The notes beneath the pieces were generated by a model, which saw only the letters and a program-made list of their open reading frames with translations, ran no database searches and had not been told where the DNA came from. From Varroa destructor (lineage: Eukaryota; Arthropoda; Arachnida; Mesostigmata; Varroidae): a stretch of DNA of 64,000 nt. The DNA lies in contig NW_019211454.1 in assembly GCF_002443255.2 (NCBI RefSeq), forward strand, positions 33,462,061-33,526,060. The letters run 5' to 3'. The first letter of the stretch is position 1. The number at the start of each line of letters is the position of its first letter. The position numbers and the translations under genes are program-made. Below, piece after piece: positions 13,869-27,362 of the stretch.

Positions 13869-14165
13869 GCGACATCGGTCAAGTATATTGACGTACGTCG
13901 TCGTGAAGGCGGCGAATGGCCGACTCCATTTACGACCCTCGTGACAACAAAACAGCAAGGTCCAACTTAATTTACATGCATTCCGGAGACATCGGCTAAC
14001 CTTAACCACGAGCGTCATTGCGACGTCGGCCGTCGGCCGTCAGCCGACTTCATTGACGTATGCCATTTAGACGTCCGCCGATCGTATCTACGTGCGGTCT
14101 AGAAGTAAGGATTTTTACTGTGTGTCTCTGAGACGTTGGCCGACTGTATGAACGTCCCAGAAACA
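13869..14165. repeat. Degenerate CG-rich repeat cluster
   Basis: At least five imperfect copies of a motif like GACGTCGGCCGACT followed after a few bases by TTGACGT, near 13869, 13911, 13985, 14020, 14070 and 14131. The copy at about 14027 contains a tandem CGTCGGC pair. CpG density is well above that of the flanks. Confidence 0.45.
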
Positions 14166-14691
14166 ACATCAATTCGGCCTGTTACAAAACTGTAAAAATT
14201 TGGAACTAATAAAGAGCGTAATCAAGATGTGTATCAGTCACTTGGTTAATTACTGCCTAGTTGCTAGAAATTGAAGTAGTCCAATATATGAATAAGGTAA
14301 ACTTTGCCAATTAACCATTGAAAAGCCTATGGCTGATCACGTGGTAACATGCTCGAAATCTCTGTGTGACACGAGTTGAAGGATGAAGGAATAATGATGT
14401 AAATAAATATTAAAGATGACAGCTTAAGTTGTTGTCTGCTTTGGTTTAACCCACCATAGACTGTCGTCAAGCGCACGGTCACCACTCTTCTTAGGAAATT
14501 TATTTTATTTATTTTTATTGATTTGCCTCTTTCCCTCGTTGAAAAGTTTTCGACTATTGTTAGTCTTTTAAACGTTAGAGAAGATAATGGTATTGAAAAC
14601 AACTAGCGCAACAGCGTTTACTGCAGGATACCGATTTGATTCGAAGACCACAGCGAATTTCTATCTCTCTTTCCCTCTCTTTGTATATAAA

Positions 14692-14710
14692 TGTATATAT
14701 ATATATATAT
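14692..14710. repeat. (TA)n microsatellite
   Basis: About nine TA units preceded by a CT-rich stretch. Confidence 0.93.
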
Positions 14711-16014
14711 GGATCGTTTGGCAAATAGCTAGAGAGCTGGGGGATGAGGGGGACACAACAGTCTAGGAGACTGTCCGCTGCAGGGGCAGCTTTTATTCTG
14801 CTGTATGTTTGTTTTCAGAAAGCGCTGTTTGCGGTCCAATTGGCTGACTAGGAGGACGGCACCTGGCCAATTCTATCTATCTCATACTTTCCTTTTCTTT
14901 TCTCTGATGCCACCTAGAGCCCGACATGGCAGTAGACAGGCCGAGTTATCAGCGCTCTGCAACAGTGCACCCTGGGCGTATCCGTATGTGACTGGCTTGT
15001 CGCAAATGCGCCGCTGGCCCGCCATTAATTATGGTGTAGCAACGTATTCATTAAATTCAACACGCTGTATGTTCGAATGCACAGGCAAGTGCGTGTGTGT
15101 GCTTTTGAAATTGCTGTTGTCGCTACTTGTTGTTGATAGCGGAAACAACAACGATGACGGAGTTTTAGATCAATAGCAAACTTTGAGTAGAGAGAGGGCT
15201 GCGATCACAGCCGCATCGTTGCCGTTGCGTCGAGCCTCTACACTGAAAAGGTCGACGGAACGAGAGCAACTATCAAAACTTGTTGGCTGGCAGCGAACCG
15301 CCGATGGACAGATCTATAAACGATAGAGGAAATAGTTGATACTGGCTCGGAACGCAAGTCTCTGAGAGGATTACGCATAGCCAAGTAAGGGTTTTGCTGC
15401 TGTTACAACAGGAAAAGTAAGCGCTTTCTACAAAAAAAGAAGCGTGAAAAGCACATCTTTTTATTTTCCTTTTGCTTTCCTCACTCACTTCTTGTCTTGT
15501 AGCTTTTTCCCGTTAGCTTTGGAGGAGGTGACTGATCACGAGCGCACATCGAGAATCATCAGCCTCTCGCTAATCTCTAACACAGTACACAAGCGAGCCG
15601 AATGGCTGGCGGTGAAGTGCCGTAAACAGTTCTGAAGACGACGTCGAGTTGCTACCATCAACGACAGCAGCCGTAGCGGCAAGCCCGCTTACCAATGTAT
15701 CCCGGAGGCGCAACGCCATGAACCGTCGTGTGGGTTCAGTACAGTAAAATTTCAGACGAAGAAGAAGGATAGGGAGGGACAGATCTCCTGTTTGAAGAGC
15801 AGCAATGATATAGCTGTCGGGTTATACAGCCTTTACACAGAAAGATCGGTCATCGCTGCCTGCAGACATTCGTATAACCAAGGGACGAAGCGAAGGCAAG
15901 CGAGTGAATAAACAGAGTGGCTACAAACACGAGCAGCAGCCATGAGGGAGTTCTGCAGTAGGAACATAACGTTTGTGATGAACACATTACCATCGGCCAA
16001 TCACCGCTAAAGAT

Positions 16015-16200
16015 ATGTACGAAGCGCACATTGATCTACCTCTGCTAGCAGCAGCTGCAATGAAGACACGAGCGGGTTTACACCCCATTGATGCAGCGGC
16101 CCGTTTCATAGCCTGTGCGGCTAACAACTTTCACTACAACACCGTCCTGGGCCAGAATCAAATAGACATTACACGAACACATAGGGTGCTATGGAGTTGA
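16015..16200 (+). CDS. Small open frame, 61 aa, in a GC-richer patch
   Basis: ATG at 16015 to TGA at 16200, Ala-rich (IDLPLLAAAAMKTRAGLHPI). It lies in a 14.8-16.5 kb patch with several overlapping frames on both strands, including 16169-16456 on the minus strand, that could be a 5' leader or chance. No recognisable family. Confidence 0.1.
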   Translation: MYEAHIDLPLLAAAAMKTRAGLHPIDAAARFIACAANNFHYNTVLGQNQIDITRTHRVLWS

Positions 16201-18510
16201 GCTCTATCTTATTCCGCAGGCGCTGAACCTTGTCGACCTGAACTAATAAGGAGTCAGACAGACAGGTGGTTATATTATGGCAACGACGCGAAATTTTCCC
16301 TTCGCTGATCGGTAGCCTCAAAGCAGACACCGTTTGTCCTGTAGCTAAAAAGGAGCTAAAAAAATGGTTCGCGCTATTAAAGCCGGTCATTATCACACCT
16401 GATGGGCTCACCGGACAGAGATGTTGTTGTTCTTGTTGTTTGCAGCTAATTGACAACTAATAGGTCCAGTCTGCACTCATCGTCACGAACGAGTGCCTTG
16501 CACTCGTAACCCAAAGAATTAATTCAACACGGTCATACACAGATACCGACAGTATCGCACGAGTAGAATATCGCGGAGAACTAGTGGAACGATACGTTAC
16601 TCGTTGGTGTATATATATGGGATCGTGTGCAGCGCGCTGACCCCCAGGAGGCTGCTAGCGCACTGAATAAGCCCTACAGAGTAGAAATCGGCTGGTAACG
16701 AATACTGATAGCGGACGGTAGTGCGTGCTACCATCCAATCATGCCCTGTGGAGATCCTGTTAATATTTACTACAAAACACAGCAAGTAAAAGACGGTGCA
16801 GATAAGCTTATGGTGTGGTAATATTGGTTTGTATGGGGCAATGATGATTTCTGCATCATCTGGCTTCCTATCCCTTCCTAGCCGATTTAAGTGAAATACC
16901 GAACAGAAGGTACCGACTCAGCCTAACCCATCAGGTTCAGAAACAAACAAACAAAGAAAACGATACGTTACATCCATAGCCTCTCTGTTATTGAGGGCGC
17001 TCCAATAATGGCACCTAGGTATCGTTGGGTGTCATACTTCATTAAACAATTCTGCTAAGACATTAGAACAGCAAAAAAAACACATATGGCAGACGTGTTT
17101 TACTGTCAGAGTTATGCGAAAATGCTGTAATTTTCATAACATAAATTGGGTGTGGATTATTACGTATGCCTATCTAACTGGGTTAGAGGGAGCAGCTTTC
17201 TATCTGAATGCAGGTTGCCTAAAGAGATACAGACAAGTCGGTAACACCCCGACGCAAATATTCTACTAATATAACATTCTTATTGAAGGACCTAAGGCTC
17301 ATTAGAGTCGCTCAAATAATGGTATAAAAATACTTACTCATTGTATTTAATCGATTCATAACAATCAAAGCTAGCGCTCCTTGCCTACGAAGGACAACAT
17401 GTTTCTTTATTGAAAACGGCGAGAGTTGCTAGTAACAGGTTTGCTGAGATAAGAAAAAGCTTCTGCTAATCTCTGACAACGAATCAAATGGATCTTTAAC
17501 GATGACAGATTCGTGCAGCAAACGATAAGATATTATAACGAGTGGTATATTGGAGATCTTCCTGTTAATTAGCTAGCCTCAGCTTGACAAATGTACTTGC
17601 CACCCGTGGCATATACCAGCCCAGCTGCAAATAGATCTCATCACTTTCTCTGTCTCGCCCCGTCCTGTTTGTCACATGCGAGATCATTCCGCTTCTTCCG
17701 CCTATTCGACAGTAGAAAAGCTATCTTTTTATAATGAATTCTATTTTAATGTTATTAGTTGCTCTTATTTGCTGTGCGTCATTGGGACATTGCGATTATC
17801 AACTCGTCGTCAGGTTTCTGGATTTGTTCCAGAATACAACTTCTATAGCCATACCATGAAAATCGGCAGTGTCCTGATAGATGACCGTTTCGTAAGCGTT
17901 GCTCAGAGATCTTTCCATGACAGTGACATAATCTGAAGAATCAATCCTTCTAAATTACCATTGTATATTTAGAGTTCTTTTTTTTTTTCTAACCAAACGA
18001 CCCGGTCAAGTCGGTGCAGCATTACTGCCAGTCATTAGCTTTCGCCTAACCTATTTTATCTGTGCCTCATTAATAGGCCCATTTCGTTGCTCACAATTGG
18101 ACTTGATCTGCGCCGCGGCAGTAGCGCAACAAGGTACGTACAATCTGACCAAGCAGTCGTTAGCGGACGCTGCTGCCACAGTGACGCAATACACCAACAG
18201 AAACTAAATACAGACACGCGCTTAGATCAACGCGTCTAGCCTGGTTTCCACCCATTATAATCGTGTTGAAAAAGCGACCCACAAATGCTGCTGACGTGAC
18301 GACCATTGCAAACGTAAAGGAGACAGCTATATCTCTATCCGTCTTGTGTGGATGCTTGCAAATCTAGAAATATTAACCTACGATTTCCTAGCGGTCTTTG
18401 ATATGCGCTGATGAACTCGAACGCTATATTGTTAGATTACCAGTAGAAAACCCTTGAACTCAATTAAGCTTTCGGTTTGTTTATTTATACGCAGCTAAAA
18501 AAAAAATTGT

Positions 18511-18551
18511 ATATATAAAGATATCTTTATATATATATATATATATATATT
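18511..18551. repeat. 24-base palindrome running into a (TA)n microsatellite
   Basis: ATATATAAAGAT is followed by its exact reverse complement (18511-18534) and continues into (TA)n to 18551. Confidence 0.85.
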
Positions 18552-19285
18552 GTATCCTCAAATTTGCTGCAAAGCGAGCGACATTTTATTCAACGTATTG
18601 TGGATTTCATAGTCTACGTTTAAGATACGCAGAGAGTATTAGAAATTGCTTAACTGTAGTAACAAGCGAAGGGCGTAGCATTGCACACGGCTGATCAATC
18701 GCCTTACCAAATAGAGTCTATGTTATAAAGAGGTGCAATTGTGTACCAACTTATAATGCGTGCTAACGTACCGTTAGTTAAAGTTCAACAGCGGGCTTAC
18801 ATTTAGCAGGAATTACTAACAATTCAATGGCCATTAACTCTATAGGAATCTGTTTTTACTGTTATATCAACATATGTTCTGAGCACCGCCGTTGGGTCAC
18901 AGCTTTTAAACTCGAATTTTTACTCCCGTCTCATTTGCGCCTCTTCTCGTATAACGGTAGGAAACTGTCTCTCAGTAACGTATTAACGTTATGGTTGGCT
19001 TGGACTATATATGGAACTCTCGTAAAATTGTCACTATCCTAAAGAAAGCAGCAAGTTCTATTATAAGACCCTCTGGGCGTGATGATACTAATCGCTGATG
19101 CACAAAAAGCACCTAAGTAACTTTTCAGCCCGGATGGTTATCCAATATGTCGCACGATTTATAATAGAAACAGATTTTACTTTGAATTTATTCACAAGCA
19201 GTTCAGACGTATTATTATTTTCAGGACCTATTAGATTTTTATTAGCTTAGGCAAGTTGTTTTCTCCGAGATGCTCGACGAAGGAA

Positions 19286-19316
19286 TTCGAAGGTTTGCAC
19301 CTTCGAAGGTTGCACA
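19286..19316. repeat. Short tandem duplication with palindromic core
   Basis: TTCGAAGGTTTGCACC is followed immediately by TTCGAAGGTTGCACA; the junction forms the palindrome CCTTCGAAGG. Confidence 0.6.
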
Positions 19317-19754
19317 GGTAGCCTGTGTACACGGCTAAACCCAAATGGCGTCTAGCGAGCTCGATACGAATCAGCCCATTTTGCCACACAACTCCTTATA
19401 GTTCGGTACAAGTGTGCATTTGTTAATGACGTATTATTAATGAACCAACGCTTACTTCAGCCTCGAGGATGGTCCAATTGGACTGGTCTCATCTAATCTG
19501 ATTTCCACTATTCAATGGTACAACCATCATGAATATGGTTCGAGTTCAGATTGAGAGATTGCCATCGTGGCAGCAAGGTATGCTGAAAAGATCTTATCTT
19601 AACAAATTATCTTGTAAGTCTCAGCGTAAAACATCCCCTAAATCTTGAACGTGTAGCAATCGTTTCTGTACTCTGTTCTCTATAGCTGTAACTATCGATC
19701 TGCACGTAAAGTACACTTTTTTGGTATACTAGTTATTGAGCGTTATAGAGTTGT

Positions 19755-19830
19755 AGAGTGTGGGGTGGCGTGGTCTAGGCGTCTCACAGCCATACCGCCA
19801 CGCTGGTTCAAATTTTAGCGTTGGCAAAAA
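19755..19830 (+). repeat. Possible tRNA-derived SINE head
   Basis: A GGGGTGGCGTGGTCTAGGCG stretch resembles a pol III A box. About 35 bases later ACGCTGGTTCAAATTTTAGC resembles a B box with a decayed T-arm (ACGCT pairs with AGCGT). An A-rich, AATAAA-bearing stretch follows. The anticodon arm does not fold normally, so this is not a functional tRNA gene. Confidence 0.35.
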
Positions 19831-20107
19831 CTATTACATGATATTAATAATAAAAGAAATTGGAAATAAAAGAACAATGACAAATCAGGCGAAATAAAAG
19901 ATTATCAATGTTAAGGTTAGTAGCTGATTGTATGGTTTCATAAATCTCTCTCATTCTGATTAGACTCTTAGTGGGGCAGGCATATCATGCTATACGTGAA
20001 AATAGATGAGTTCGAGGACTCGTTCATGTCTGGCCCATAGCTACTAGTGCTAAACACCAAAAAACACTGAGCAGTGGCATTTTTTTTGGCGGTTAAGGGC
20101 AAATGCA

Positions 20108-20647
20108 CTATGCAGACCAGACATCACTGAATTGCGCTTTGCCCGGTACTGTGGGACTCTCACCCACTAAACCCCGGACCTCTTTATCAGCTTGGGTCAT
20201 GGTTCGGGATATGTTTGATATTACTTCGAAACCATGACTTGCAGGAACGGTCATTTCGTCATCCTTCCCTCTGAACCGTTCCAGTCCATCCTTCATTCTG
20301 GCTTTCCTCTTGTCCAGATACGCTGGGCCTCGATGAGCGATACGAATACTACAATTATATTGCATTGGCGCTGGCTACCGATCGTTTCAACTTTTCCGTC
20401 ACCCCTAATTTCGAATGTACAAATATGCACGAATTTAAGAATAGTCTACCCGAATATATGTCCTATTGTTGTTATTGTACCAACTTGCGTGATACGGCTC
20501 GTCACCACATGGTCGTTATAAGCTGTTACGTATTTAGCTGCTGCGTTCAACCTTCGCGTTGGTGACGACTGATATTAGGGTATTAGCGCACCTGCAATGG
20601 TAGCGATTGTCAATATCGACAGGTCGTGGGACCATGGCGAAGCTCAT
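20108..20647 (-). CDS. Candidate two-exon protein gene or fragment, unrecognised
   Basis: On the minus strand, an ATG at 20647 opens MSFAMVPRPVDIDNRYHC up to TGCAG/GTGCGC at 20592 (phase 2). A second open stretch starts after TTGTAG at 20348 in the same phase and continues through YLDKRKARMKDGLERF and KDDEMTVPASHGFEVIS. It either stops at 20108 or ends at a good donor, G/GTGAGA, at 20164. Codons look balanced and the product is charged and soluble. The first donor is not ideal and no family is recognised, so this is an inference from frame and phase only. Confidence 0.28.
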
Positions 20648-20699
20648 GGAAGGTCCCGTGGTCCGTGCGCCATCTTGAGGGCCTTATGGTCCTAAGGTG

Positions 20700-23600
20700 A
20701 ATTTCAAGGCCGTCAATCGCATAATTTAATACTGTGCGGCATCGATCTTATCGGAATAGCAGTTGTTGCTTTTTCCCGCGTAATAGAACGATCTTACCAG
20801 CAAAAAAAATTCCAGAAGTGTCTGGCTGTAAACTTTGTCGGCATACTCATATTCTATTTGGCTGCGGTGCAGAAAGCCAAAGCATGTTGAGGGGAAACTA
20901 AGCGACCTAATTAACGGGTTGGCCACATTTAAATTTTCATAGATGTTTTTATAAAAAATCAGCCATCACAGAAGCTTGTGAATTGTTTACGCGTGGATGT
21001 AATGCAAATTACGTGACCAATTACAATTACGTGTGAAGGGTCTTGAGAATCCCCCAGTAAAGCGATCTCTTGTCAGCCTGGATTATGGGCAGAAGATAGC
21101 TGAATTCGCAGAAGAAAAGCTTTGTAGCTTTAATCCCCATCAACTTGTCATTATCACAGAATACAAATAATTAAATTCAAAAATAGAATTTCAATGCTTG
21201 AATTATTCGAACTACTTTTTTTTTCAATTTCACTGCAAAAATACACATAATACAAAAATTTTGGTCAGTCTTCTATACCTTTTTAAACTATAATATAGTC
21301 TTCCGCTAAGCTGACTCAAAGGGGTCGTTAGGCCTTCGGTACGCTGCTGACTCCTATTAACTCCAAATTGAATACTGCCAATTAGAAAATATCTATCCTT
21401 CTGACGAAGGGGTGTAACTGTATAGAAAGGCTTTATTGCCTGTCTGCATTCGGTATTACGTACACCCCCACAAGTGGTACTTTTTAGATTAAGATAAAAA
21501 TTGTTGTTCATTAGTTTTTCAACTTGTGTGTTTATTTAGTACAAAAGGAAAGCTTCGGTCCTTTTCTTGGCCTCTGAATGAGGCATTGCTTTATTCAGAA
21601 CGCGACAAATCTTTGGAGAAGACATTTCTTAGCTTAAGGCTCTCTTTATAGGATTACTTTGTCACCTGTCGTTAGTAGTAGCGTGAACTAGCCAGTCAAA
21701 CTTTAAAACAGCCTTTCTGATAGTCTAATTCACTGCAAAATGCATCTGACTGCTTCCAAACAAAGTGCCTCTTAATAGGTGCTTGCAATGATGCACAGGG
21801 TCTATGCAATTGTCCAAACTCTGTTACCATATAATGTCAACACGAAACGGCCAAAACAAATGTACACTGTTAAACAGTAGGGGTTAAACGAAGAAAAAAG
21901 CGCGTGTAGTTTAAAATCAAGATAGGTTTACATGAACTGCAAGAGTAAGGTTACGATTCGGTAAAAGAAAATAGCTGATTTCAAGCATTTTCAAAATAGC
22001 AAATGAAATAAAAACTATAGTACCTATTATACTTCTTACTAATAAATCTTGTTTCTTTTAAAGCTCATAAAGTTGCTCGTGAGCTTACTGTTGTTTATTC
22101 CTGTACCTTGAAATTTCTTGTCCAACATCAATAGAACGATTCATGTAATCTGTTCATCAGTTGTTGTTTGGAGACAATTCCAGCCCCAAGAAATTTTATC
22201 TTTAACAAATATATAAACACACGTGGCTTCTCTTTTGCCATTCGACATGCGAGTGCCTATACCTATACAACACGTGCGAAATAGTAGAAGTACATAAGTA
22301 TTCTACTAAAACTTTTAAAACGATAGAACGAATTATTGCTAAATATCTCGGATCGTTTCTTCTGAGTGCTATCGAACTGGTGGCGTTACGTTCGTCGTCT
22401 GCACAGTCTTCTCGCGAACACCAACTAAGCTATTGTTTGTGATAGAAACATTTTTGTAAGCATGCGTTGTTCGCGTCCACTAGCGAAATCTGCTGGTTTC
22501 TGTTGGTAGATACAGGGGCTAATTAGTAGAAACTTCACTGCCTATCTCGTCGGCGCGACCTTAAACGTATCCGTTAGCAACGGCAACCGGGCACACCGGT
22601 CAGCTGTGCGTTGAGTCGAGTCCGGAATGCGTTCAGATACTTTACAATAATGCCTATACAATATACCTGCAGTAATGCAATGCTGATACGTCGTATAGAG
22701 ATTATTGCCAAACAAGCGACAGATGTATTGGGCCTTAGGCGGGTTCTAGCCGCTCTTTAAAACATAACTGCAAATGCATTTCCCATTTCACTCGATCTGG
22801 ACAAAGAGGTGAACTAGCTAAAACAAGAAGAAGTGTCTGATGACTATTCTGTTTTACTGCTGCTGCTACTGGTCGAGCACGTCGCCTGAGATGACGCCGT
22901 CGCGTTGTGTTTAACAAAGATTTGCCCCCTAGAGACTGAAGGCAACGTTCGTAACGCTAGATATTAGCCATTGGGTACTGACTACCGTGACCAGGCCTGC
23001 TACATCAAGGCATGTGGTGTCCATGGCCAAACGGTTAGAAATAAGGTGTACAAGGTGAAGGCCATGCAAATGTGTTCTCATCATTGTTTTATTTGAAAGG
23101 TATGCATAGCTACTTCACATATACGCACTCTCGGTTGTAAAGCGTTATTAGGGTTAATGATTATCTGTAATCTAATAATAGTTGTGTCAATCGTTCTACT
23201 GTGACCAGAGTCTATGCCGAAACAGTCGACGCAACTTTTTTCAAAAACAACTTTAAACTCGGTTCGCTGGACATACAAATATACATGCCCTTGCGCTTTA
23301 AGGCACGTTAATCCTTTCTCATGTTGCGTATCCTTATAAACACCTACGTGACACGGAACTTAGGTAATAATAATAATAGAAATAGTCGGCTACCAAGGAA
23401 ATAGAACTCTAAGAGAGTTTATTATTCTCGCATCTCCGGCTAATTAAGGTACTCTAAGTGAAGAAGATATTAAGAGCGCTTTCGTCGTATAGTTTGAACC
23501 GTTTCAAGCTCAGAATAGGTATCATTATATAGCCAAACAACTACTTTCTTCCGAGACTACGATTGTCCATATAGGGGATAGAGCTCGTTCGTATAGGCAG

Positions 23601-24302
23601 CTAAACGAAAACATGTCAGATGTACTTGAAAACGATGGCTTGAAATAAATATGTCCAGAAGAGACCTGTAATGTTTAAGCGTTACGGCTACTAGCTCTGA
23701 GCAGATTATACGTGAAAGCGGCGCTCGAATACTTTTGCGAGGACCTGTTGTACACATTCTGAGGTAGCTACATAGAATCTTTGGGCTGGCAACTTTGGCT
23801 GGACATAAATGGCAACATTCCGAGCATAATGGCCACGAGGCAACTTTGGTAATGAAAAACTGAAGCCCAAATTCAGAAGCAAACATTTACTAAAAAACTG
23901 CCACATGATAACATCATTGTATTCAATAACCACCGTGTTATAAAATCTGTGCACGACAACTAAATGTCTTAAACTGCTGATAGCAATGCATTACTCTAAT
24001 AACGGATATGCGTACCTATATGGTCTTATCAAATTCAACCAGTCGCGAACTTTGTCGTTCTCCTGCTGACATATGTATACATGCCCATAAAGATAGTGAG
24101 CTAAAATATCAGGCTTGTCTATTGCAGTATTATATATATTATAACTAGCTTTTATCATTTATGTTACTATAAGAAATTATGTACGTTAAAACAATTCAAA
24201 TTTATACGAAGGAATCAATGAAATGTACCTCATAAGGTATGCCATTGATCGTTCATGATATCCATCCTAGCACTAATTCTAGTAGAAATAAAGTCCAGCA
24301 CG

Positions 24303-24389
<87 letters not shown>

Positions 24390-26090
24390 TATATATATAT
24401 CCCCTCTCTCTCCTCCCTCCAATGAAGCCATATATATTGAAATATTTTAGATCCTTTCTCTTATACCAGAAGCGGTGGAAGAATCCAAAGGTGACACTGT
24501 GTCTTCATGATACCGCCATTCGCTCGAGGTGCTTGCATCTCTTCGTTTGAGCCGTGGCTATTCTATAGCCCTGCCTACCATTCGCTGGTTGACTGACCAG
24601 GCGTGAAACATCGACCACGCAACGCACCAACAATGACAACAGTCGTACGCATACATACGTACATATATGTGTCGTGCACTAGCAGGTTGACTACGAAGCT
24701 AGAAGTGTGACGCAATCAGTTTGGCGAACGTGCCGCAACGGGCGCTTTCGTAGCAGCTCACGCTCGCATGCATACACAAATAGAGATTCATAGACAACGT
24801 CTGCAAACGTAGAGCAAAGGAAGAAGATCACATTTTGTGGGCTTTAGGCTTGACCCCGACCCGCGATATCTCTGTGGTCTCGTTCCGTCATTGGGCTAAC
24901 GTTCGATTACGCCCAACCATCGTTGTTAACAGTGAAGGCAATGTCGTTACCGCTGCTGCCATCATTGCAATCGCTGTCGCCATTATCATCACCGCTGTTA
25001 TCATGTTCCTCAGGCGTCCGCCTGTCACCTGTCCCCTTTTTCATAGCGGCATAATGGCGTAGCTCTGTCATAGCAGATGTCACCAGCAGGGACTTTCGAC
25101 TCTGCCGAGATAGCATCGGCAGGGTTGCCGCCAGTAACGGCTCAGAGAACTCGGAAGCCCGACTCATCTTGTTAATAGCGGTAATGACGATAGCTTTGTA
25201 CATCTTTGCTAGTCCTGCGTGAAAGCAGTAATGTTGTTGCGGAGGTCTACGATAGCTTAGCGTTGAGTAGCAATGCCGACTATTTTGTGGTAAGCAACTG
25301 TTCGCGACGGGCCTACTGATGCCGTCGGCGTCACCGTCTTAACTGTTTATCATCAAAATAGATTTTTGCAAAGCAGAGACGACTTTGCGCAGGGGCAGAC
25401 TTTTCTGTGGCCGGTAGTCACCCAATGCACCGTGCGCGGGAAACTGGCTGCTCATTGGGAGGAAAGCAAACGTCAAACACGAAGAAAAAGAGGCATCTTT
25501 TGTTCAATCTGGATACGGAGATTGTGTTATTATTTTGTTATTATCCGCTATTATCTGCAGGAATTGGCTATTTTGACTAATCAACATACCCTCTTTAGTG
25601 CGAACTGCGATGGTTTCGCTGGGCATCGCATTAATAACCACTACACGTCACTTATATCTATAACTTCATGATGGAAACACAGTCATTTCTCTTACTGCGA
25701 AGAACGGCAAGCGCAGGTCACTGGACACAATCGTTACGTGCAGGTACTTTCATACAGAGGTTTTAGGTAGCGTCATTAACACTCGGAAAACACAGACTGG
25801 ACTGTTGAGCGAACAGAAACATTGTTAGTTAGAGTAGCAATAAGTAGTGGCATACGGATCCATAGTCGAGCGTTTGTATTTTGACCCGCGTTAAATGAGA
25901 GTCATACCTAAACACCAGACGATGCCACATATTTGTCTACTATCAATACTAGTATTGAGTGCGAATCATGAAAATAGAAACGTATCGTAAAGTGTGTAGA
26001 CTGTTTTCCTTCGGGACATGCAGACATGAAGCCAGGGTAAAACATAGCCGGATGAAAGCTCAACCTTGAGATTAAAAAAACACTGCAACA
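20700..26090. other. No supported gene
   Basis: The GC-richer 24.55-25.65 kb patch contains imperfect GCC/ATC trinucleotide runs that open frames on both strands. I cannot support an exon there. Confidence 0.5.
24305..24400. repeat. Compound (CT)n(TA)n microsatellite
   Basis: About 38 bases of CT dinucleotide are followed by about 58 bases of TA with one interruption, then a further CT-rich tail. Confidence 0.97.
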
Positions 26091-26098
26091 GGAGGTAG

Positions 26099-26218
26099 GA
26101 AATTGAAAGATCTGTTTATTGGTCTTTTGGAGGTGCGATCATGAATAGAGCTTCATATCGCTTTCTGATGGCCATGCCTAAAGTTGTGATTGACGGACCG
26201 GATACCGCTGTTAAGAAG
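26099..26218 (+). CDS. Candidate exon ending in a consensus donor, unrecognised
   Basis: Open from GAA after GGTAG at 26098 to AAG/GTAAGG at 26218. It contains an ATG at 26141 with A at -3; from there it reads MNRASYRFLMAMPKVVIDG and on to DTAVKK. The N-terminus from that ATG could be a first coding exon with a basic, targeting-like start. No downstream partner was found. Confidence 0.18.
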
Positions 26219-27362
26219 GTAAGGTAAATTATTCGTTTCTGTGATTCTGAACATTGAAATAAAGGGTCGAGGGAGCAACTTTGCTATGACCGGGCTCACG
26301 AGCTGGTCATTGGATTAACAATTACAAGAGGTATGCTTTTTGCTAACTGAAGAGTAAATTGATCCCGACAATGCATTATATGAAAAGTACAGGTCTATAT
26401 TTTTATAATTGTGTTGTCTAAAAAATCGAGGGATGGGTTTACAGACGTAATATACGTGAAGCAATTGAAGTGTTCTTGTCTTTGACCTTGACGTTATTCC
26501 TAGATCGCTTTAGGACAACATGGTTATGATAAACATGTTGGAACAATACATGTAATGCTTAAAGTGACCACAGCAACTCCGTTAAGTAAAGAAACATAAT
26601 AAATTGATTTTTAATGGAAATACATATGTATTTTTTTAATAAAACTCTAAAGATACTGAAAATAGATTATATATATTGCTTAACTGTAATATTGCTTATC
26701 GGTACCACGAAGTACCACGCATAGTAGACCGTGACGAGAGAATGCCATTGAATCATCCTCCCATCGAAGTCTGTAGTCCAGCTAATGGTCCCAGGTTTCA
26801 GGTACCACCAATAAAGTAGTGGTCCAAAAATGAATAGGGATAACTCTAATTCAAAAGTCATTCTAGTTAGGCATATTTTAGCAACCTAGCTGTTCGTATA
26901 GATGCGGCCCTTTCAGCAGTCTCTTTCACTCGTCAGAATCGCAATATAATGTCAGCTACCCTATATGTACATGCCTCTAAGGTTTCTCTTTGTTTCCGTT
27001 TGCGCCAATATGACAAATTAGTGACTCACTCGACCGTTCGGTTACTTTTAGGTGGCATTGACGTACATGTGTGTTCTAAGCTTTTTACTGCTACGGCTGC
27101 AAACAACTGACCGAAACAGAAAGCGCTGTTATTGCCATTAAACTATCCTTTGACCGTTGAGATTACAGGAAATCTTACGTTATATTTCGATAACAATCTT
27201 ATTAAGTATACTAAATAAAATTAAACGATCGACCAACAGTATATTGAGAATTGCAGTCATATTTTCTGTCAAAAGTGATCTCGAATACTTGATAATGGCT
27301 AACTTTCCAACCTGCTAAGGCATTCAAGTAAATGGTGACAGTTATCGGTTAGGGCGTTGAAC

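Larger units (their letters stand above)
10800..19740. other. Mostly noncoding stretch
   Basis: Apart from the repeats and the small frame at 16015 listed separately, I see only short unsupported frames. The 14.8-16.5 kb part is GC-richer and could contain a leader or promoter, but no exon chain is evident. Confidence 0.5.

Noticed and set aside
24239..24550. 103-codon plus-strand frame with LSLSLS and YIYIYI runs
   Set aside because: It is a translation of the CT/TA microsatellite.
24835..25203. Hydrophobic plus-strand frame and acidic minus-strand frame over the same bases
   Set aside because: Both come from imperfect GCC/ATC trinucleotide repeats; neither has splice or family support.
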